Below are positions 58,166 through 64,000 of a DNA stretch of 64,000 nt, piece by piece. This DNA is from Larix kaempferi (lineage: Eukaryota; Streptophyta; Pinopsida; Pinales; Pinaceae): assembly GCA_027924585.1 (NCBI GenBank), contig BSBM01000753.1, positions 23,456,501 to 23,520,500 on the forward strand, in the 5' to 3' direction. The notes beneath the pieces were generated by a model. The model searched no databases and had not been told where the DNA came from. It saw nothing but the letters and a program-made list of their open reading frames with translations. The stretch's first letter is position 1, and each line of letters starts with the position of its first letter. A program made the translations under genes and the position numbers.

Positions 58166-58430
58166 CGTCGGCTTCTTCCTCCCTGCTCCCCTCCACTTCC
58201 CCCTCCTCCCTTCACGCGGCCCCTTCCCCAGCCACTCTGCTCCCCTCCTCCCTCCTCCCTGCGCCACCTCCCTTCCCCCCAACCGCGCCCCGTGCCCTCC
58301 CTTCCACCGCCCAGCTCCACCACCTCCGCCTCCTCCCTTCCCCCTCCTCCGCTCGTCCCTCGCCATCGCCCACCTCCCCCGTCCCTCGCCCCCTCCCGCC
58401 ATTTCAATGTTTGTCTTTTTTTTTTTTAAA
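58166..58430 (-). repeat. Pyrimidine-rich GC arm, right
   Basis: C/T-rich mirror of 54753-55064, ending CCCGCCATTTCAATG. Confidence 0.8.
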
Positions 58431-59260
58431 TTTTGTTTTGTATTTTTTTTATTTTTAAATTTTTTAAATTTTGCTTAAATTTTTGTATAGTTTAAAATTT
58501 GTTTTTAAATTTTTTGTATAGTTTAAATTTCGTTTCTAATTCTTTTTCAAATTTTTTTAATCTTTGTTTTTATTTTTGTATAGTTTAATTTTTTTTTAAT
58601 TAGTTTTTTTTAAGTTTTCTTAAGATTTTGTATAGTTTGGTTTTTAATTGTTTTTAAAATTTTGTTTTAAATTTTTTTTTAATGTTTTATATTTTGATTT
58701 TTTTGGTTGTTTTTAAATTTGTTTTTCAATGTTATATAGTTTGATTGGTTATTATATATAGTTTTTTTTTTAATTTTAATTTTTTATAATGTTAGTTTTA
58801 GTCTGTTTTTATTTTTGTTTTTAATTTATTTTAAAATTTTGTATAGGTTGTTTTTTTTTTAATTTTTAATTTTTTACAATGTTATTTTTATTTTGCTTCT
58901 AAGTCTTTTTAAATTTTGTGTAATGTTAGTATATAGTTAATTAGTTTTATTTTTTTATAATTTATAATTATAATGTTAGGTTAGTTTATTGGGTTTTATT
59001 TTTTTTTCAATTTTTAGTTATAAGAACATTAGTTTAAATCTATTAGTTTTAATGTTAGTTTAATTTTTTATTTTGCTTTTAAATGTTAGTTTATAATGTT
59101 GTTAGGTTAGTTTAAGGTGTCTTTAATTTTTTTTTGAATTTTTTATTATTATGTTGTTAGGGGTTAGTTTGATTTGTTTTTAATTTTGTAGGGGTAGTGG
59201 TAGGTTTAAGTTTTTTTTTTAAATAAATGATTATATATTTTAAGGGGTTAGGGGTAAGTC
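58431..59260. repeat. AT-rich right inner arm
   Basis: TTTTGTATAGTTTAAATTT-like words recur, then long T runs with TAATGTTAGTTTA words. It mirrors but exceeds the left AT-rich arm in length. Confidence 0.75.
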
Positions 59261-59315
59261 TACATTTTTAAAATAATTTTCAAAACGTAAAAAGCTCTAA
59301 TTATGAATGTAAGAG

Positions 59316-59441
59316 CACTTTGGGGATCTTTCAGACATAGAAGACCCAATGGAAGAGGACATTGATATCCCTGAGGAAAGCCAAGCTGTAGGAAATTCCA
59401 ATGTAGATGATGAATTTGGCCTGCATGATATTGTTGATTAG
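59316..59441 (+). pseudogene. Small acidic ORF end in the right arm (outward-facing)
   Basis: Open frame HFGDLSDIEDPMEEDIDI, then ESQAVGNSNVDDEFGLHDIV, ending in TAG at 59439. It is bounded upstream by a possible acceptor (ATGTAAG|AG). It has the look of a last exon of a larger acidic-tailed protein and reads toward the right end, in mirror position to the left-arm ORF. Both contain a DEF motif near the stop. No family can be named. Confidence 0.4.
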
Positions 59442-60012
59442 TTTCATGTTTTGAAGAAAATGTTAAGTTTGACAATATTTTGATAAGATATATTAGTAAT
59501 GTCTTGACTTTTAGACTTAATTTTAGAAATAAAATTTCTATATTTAATGTTTGAAATATGTTTTTTACAAATAATTTGTATAGTTTTTCTTGAATTTATG
59601 TGAATCAACACTTTTCGGAAAATAATATGAAATAGTATCATTTTTATACAAAACATATCTGAAAATTGATTGAAAATGGTTTTGAATGTCTATATTTTCT
59701 TGATTTTTTTACAATTTTGTCAATAAAAGTGTCTTATTTTGTCCATAAAAATGTCTTATTTTATAGAAAAAATTGCAAAATGTATATGTTTTTCATTATA
59801 AATTGCTTAAAAATGTATGCTATTTTGCTAAATTTCTAAAAACGCACCTAAAAATAGAAACTAATTTTTTTTTACGATAAAGATAATTCAAAGGTCCCAA
59901 AAAATGCCTCGAAATGAAAATGTGTGATACTGGCATCACCCCTTTTTGAAACGGAGCTAAAAATACCTACTAAAATTAGGAGAGAGAAAAACGAGAACTG
60001 TGTCGAGTTCTC

Positions 60013-60033
60013 GTTTCATAGTATAAGTGGTTT
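60013..60033 (-). repeat. Right terminal inverted repeat
   Basis: Reverse complement of 53666-53686, followed by GTAGAGAGAG purine-rich flank. Confidence 0.85.
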
Positions 60034-60379
60034 GTAGAGAGAGTGATATATTGGAAGTTAGGGATATATATATATATATATATATATATGCCAAAAAAAA
60101 TTATACATACGAAAAACATCAATTGCATATGAAATACTCTAATCAATGTTTATCTAACAATTGTAAAATGTACAGTTAAAAATATAATCAATCATTTACA
60201 ACCATTTAAAAATCATGTACTAACCTCAGACATAAAAGTATATTGTGCATGATCCTCCAAAGGGCCATGACAAGTATGGTCATAATGAGTGCACCGATGG
60301 TGTAATGCTTGTTTATCGAAAGGATCCTTTTATCCATTAGCTATCATGGATGGTCCATGACTAGTGGGGCTTGAAGGAC

Positions 60380-61440
60380 CTACACCTGATGTTTCTCTGT
60401 GCTGCTCTGATGGGTCATTACTTGATCATGCCACAAATGTATTGTGCTACAATACAGTATGTGTAAGCTATGATAAGGAAATGGAAATGAGGTGTCTATG
60501 GGGGGGAGGTTAGGCATACGCCTAGGAGCAGGTGGCCCTCTCATTGGGTTATGCCTAGCGGTGGCCCGATCCTGGGTAGGTCCAATACCAACCCTCTGAA
60601 ACTCACTAATGCCATAGTAGTTAACGTGCAGATCCAACACGAAATCCACATATAGTTTCTGAAGAAAACATAGCGGAACCTCCCTATTATTGCAAGGAGG
60701 TTTGTCAAAAACCATAAACCATCGACTCATCCAACTTTTTTTCATGGCTCACATGTGCACCAATCCATGCAAAGGCACCTTTTGTGTGGACCAAGGGGTA
60801 GGTTGGTCCTGGGTTAATGAAAAAATTAACTAGAGTATTTTTTGAGATGTTCAAATCTTTGATTTGGTCGGGCTACTGAGACCAATGGAGTAGTACTCTC
60901 TCATCATGTCCCTATACTCGGTTATGCTTAACTATTGACCATTAGCATTGTTAACTGAATAAATAACGTTGTTAAGGGATGTGGCTAAGGAATGTCTCGA
61001 TGGTTCCATAGTGGTTCTAAGCTCTTGAACCAAGGTTCTTAATTGGTTTAAATGTTGATAAATATAGCCTTTTGTGGTTGGGTTCTCCTTGGGGTTAGTG
61101 TTTACTTTGGGATTATGTTCGAGGTTGTGTGCTTGGGTTATCCTCAGGTTTGTTTTTTGGGGATTTGGTTCCTGGTTTCTGACCATTGTGATGGAGGAGA
61201 GACAATGTGTGATTAAAAAAATGAATTTGTTTAAGTTTAATTTGATTTTTTACAATGTTTACAATGTATTTTTTATTAAATCATTGAAAAACAAAAAAAA
61301 ATGAAAATTTATAGATGAAATACTACCTGGATTATGCGATGGAGGCTTGGGAAGTGGATGGGAATGTGTGCATTCCTTCTGGTAGTCTTTGGAAGCATTT
61401 TTGTCCAACCAAATCATGGTAGAATTGGGTGGAAATAAGC
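60380..61440 (-). pseudogene. Unrecognised coding-like region, possibly a multi-exon gene relic
   Basis: Three minus-strand frames follow each other. First (61340-61440) DKNASKDYQKE ending at a donor-like CCAG|GTAG. Second (60932-61186) has QLRTLVQELRTTMEPSRH and a protein-like composition that continues past a stop with SITEYRDMMREYYSIGL. Third (60380-60745) has KLYVDFVLDLHVNYYGISE and a Pro/Arg-rich tail. I do not recognise any domain. Shared strand and order suggest a single decayed gene, perhaps of the larger repeat unit around it. Confidence 0.35.
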
Positions 61441-61464
61441 CTTGACCCAATTTTTAATATACAA

Positions 61465-61560
61465 AGAAGCATGCATGCGTGACTATTGCATGCATGTTAA
61501 TAGCACGTTCACATTATTAATGCATGCATGTCATTACCGCATGCATGCTTTTGTTCCAAC
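61465..61560. repeat. GCATGCATGTTAATAGC short repeats, right border
   Basis: GCATGCATGCGTG, GCATGCATGTTAATAGCACG, AATGCATGCATGTCATTA and GCATGCATGC repeat here and match 50535-50700. Confidence 0.55.
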
Positions 61561-64000
61561 GCTGATGCTTTAGTGGAGGTTCGGCGATTTCAGGACCAAA
61601 AGCGTGTATGCGGTGATAGGGGCACATACACACTGTTTATTTTTAGCGCTCGCGCACTCCTATCCTATTGCATCAGTTTTAGGTACCATCTTTGTGCAAG
61701 TGCCCCGATCACCTACCTCTTTACAGATCTTACAACTATCACCTACAAGGAAGGTCTCAAACATAACTCAACCCAATTTTCAAAATGTTAAATATTATTA
61801 AATAATAAAATATCTTTATGTATTTATTGTTTCATTGTTCATTATGTTTCATATCTTCATTCGTTTGGTAAGTAATAATTGTCCTGTCAATAGCATGACA
61901 TTTTAATTAAATAATTTATGCATATTAATTAAAATTTAACAAATGTAATGAGATGATTTAATTAAACATATTTACTAATGATAACTAAAGGGGATGAAAA
62001 TTAATACAATTAATGGAATCACAATGAAATGTGATTAATGCAAGTTAATGTAAATGAGCCTAATACTAAGGAGTTTCATAAATACAAAGCAAATTTATAC
62101 AATAACAAGTTAATGCTATAAACAATATTATATCTTACTAATATTACACCCATCAACAACCGTACATAATTGCATTATATAACTAATACTAGTGTACACA
62201 GACAAGGTGTGTGTGCATGACCAAAGTACATATAACTTGTGCACATATTATAGGAAACCATCATCAGCACTAATGCACAGTCCCTAACTAACAAGACAAC
62301 AATTACTACACATACATGACAAGATAACCACACATGCAAGACAACAATCCAATACCCACAACATCAAAAAATTTCTTAACTAGGTCACAGCACATCAACA
62401 CTAATTTATTTATTTATTTATATTTACCTTAATGAATTAACCTAGGATTTAAAAGTGAAAGGAACCAAATGCAACTAAATGGGTGTCTCAAATCCCAACC
62501 CAAAACATTACTAATCTAATGATCCTTCCTCCCTAACCTACTTCGAACTTTATCCTCCCATAAATTCCCCTGTTGGAATATCCTGGAGCATCAACTATAT
62601 TAACCTAACCCGATATATAACTCGCAAGTGGAAGTATCAACCAAATCTACCAAACTTCCTAGCCAACAACTACTCATCGTCACGCAACTTGGGGAGTGTG
62701 ACTCACATATCCCTTCCACAACTCAAAGTTTCATAGGATACATAGTGGGAAATACTTACACCCCTCCTAATTGAACTCAGGTCAACTACCTATTACTAAT
62801 CACATTGCGCTACTATTGTGGTTATTAGAGTTGTGTCATTGAATAACTAGTTTGGGTAACCTGGTTTCCTGTATACACCTGCACTGGCCCACACATCATA
62901 ACAAGTATTTGGCTATCACTTAGCCCCTCTAACATGTGGGTTGGTATTATCCAAAAGATAATATGCCTTTCCATATCATCTTTATGGTCCAAAAGAATGT
63001 ATAAGATAAGGTGCCTTTGCATTTCGTTCAAGGGCAGTAACATTTCGATCACCTTAAATGTTGCATAAGAAACATTAAATCAACATTTTCATATATAATA
63101 AGGAATATGAGGTATAATGTCACTTAACTGACATTATGTTCTTAAATTTTTTTCAGTAGAAAAAAAGTTGTAACTTGTTATTTTCCTTTTGAAAAATCAA
63201 AGTTTCAAAATATTCTCAAAATTGATCAGAAGTTTCTAAGTCATGATCTGAAGTCCATGATGACCATCCCACAACATATAACATGTTTACATAGCTATAG
63301 CAAGATCTACTGTACAAATACAAAATAATAGCTAACAAGTATTCAACAACCCCCGGTGCATAGATCCACCAACCAAAAAACACAAAAACAACCGTTACAA
63401 GACATTATGCTCTTAAACTTGCTTCTACATTGTTTTGAAGGTAAATTTAAATGAAAAATAATAATGAAAATCAATAACTTGAAAGAGAAAGTAAATTATT
63501 TATACATTTCTAAAATATCGATTAATGTCCATTAATGCCATTAAGATGTTATTAAGATGCAATCATCTAATTTTTCCTATCATATATATAAAGGTTTACA
63601 AGAATCTTCCTATCATACATATGAGATTTTTACCTTTATTCATGTTAACATAAATAGTTTACATGCTAATATTCATCTTAATCACTAAAAACTCAATAAG
63701 TCTAATTAATATTTATATGTTGCATCCATATAATGCAAATGTTTTAACACTTCACTTCAAGGTCTTATTACTCGATTTTTATTAAAATATATCATTAAAG
63801 TGATGACGGATCTTCAATATGCATTATCTCACCTTTGTTTTTACAAGCTTAAAAGCTTTATAACGTTGTTTGTCAGCTAGTTCGATTGAACATTATCACC
63901 AAAGTGAGGATGGATTTTCAATCCCATCAGGAAATTAATTATGGGAGCTTATCTATGTTTAAATTAATTTTGTATCATTAATTTAATATGGTTTTAATTT
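61561..64000. other. No feature recognised
   Basis: AT-rich intergenic DNA without coding or repeat structure that I can delimit. Confidence 0.45.

Larger units (their letters stand above)
53666..60033. mobile_element. 6.4 kb terminal-inverted-repeat element with a giant palindromic GC core
   Basis: Ends share ACCACTTATACTATGAAAC in inverted orientation (53668 onward; complement ending 60031), followed by further subterminal similarity (GAGAACT, CCAGTAT). Moving inward, both halves mirror each other: a short acidic ORF end, an AT-rich zone with TTTAAACTATACAAAA words, a purine-rich (left) or pyrimidine-rich (right) zone, and a central tandem array of GC-rich palindromes. TAGAG flanks both ends at slightly different distances, a possible target duplication. 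Superfamily is unclear: the ends do not start like CACTA or typical hAT elements. No transposase core is present, so it would be non-autonomous. The fold-back architecture is directly visible. Confidence 0.7.

Noticed and set aside
54684-58478. Dozens of overlapping long open frames on both strands
   Set aside because: They come from the GC-rich palindromic array and its low-complexity arms, where stops are rare. The 97 bp period is not a multiple of three and peptides mirror on both strands.
53657-60039. TAGAG as the target-site duplication of the TIR element
   Set aside because: The two copies lie at different distances from the terminal repeats and in GA-rich DNA where such words are common, so it is not proven.

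Overview
This is plant nuclear DNA, AT-rich and almost entirely made of transposable elements and simple repeats. The evidence is spliced GT-AG introns, one methylesterase-type gene, a Tat-like Ty3/gypsy element, Ty1/copia and TRIM elements, LINE relics and plant mobile domain (PMD) genes. Several retroelements are old but still in place, with LTR pairs differing by about 4% to 27% by hand count. That fits a large, slow-purging plant genome, possibly a gymnosperm, but nothing here proves the lineage. No rRNA, tRNA or CRISPR array was seen.

Layout. 0.5-7.5 kb: two blocks of a degenerate G-rich/C-rich repeat around a 3.4 kb purine-rich microsatellite block that is itself framed by short inverted-repeat clusters. 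8.4-9.3 kb: minus-strand LINE relic (RT end plus RNase H). 12.8-27.5 kb: an alpha/beta hydrolase gene of the plant methylesterase (MES) type in five exons, apparently a pseudogene. Its second intron holds a 12.5 kb Tat-like LTR retrotransposon in reverse orientation with a perfect 5 bp target duplication. That element keeps gag, protease and a Tat-type RNase H but has no recognisable reverse transcriptase or integrase; in their place, on the opposite strand, lies a two-exon PMD gene.

27.4-31.6 kb: a cluster of recent two-copy tandem duplications, one carrying LINE reverse-transcriptase tail fragments. 35.2-48.2 kb: a degenerate satellite followed by a second, decayed PMD gene split by a Ty1/copia element (itself carrying a 332 bp TRIM) and by a 2.6 kb non-autonomous LTR element. 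50.5-61.6 kb: pyrimidine- and purine-rich satellites and short hairpin arrays, with a 6.4 kb terminal-inverted-repeat element inside. Its core is about 31 tandem copies of a GC-rich palindrome of about 97 bp, so the whole element reads as one giant imperfect inverted repeat.

How the parts relate. Two independent PMD copies are tied to repetitive elements. The Tat element looks like a non-autonomous carrier of an antisense cellular-type gene. Short inverted-repeat arrays of unrelated sequence recur in its LTRs and leader, upstream of its PMD gene, around the purine blocks and in the TIR element. The hydrolase gene appears inactive: two stops interrupt its last exon, the first before the catalytic histidine.
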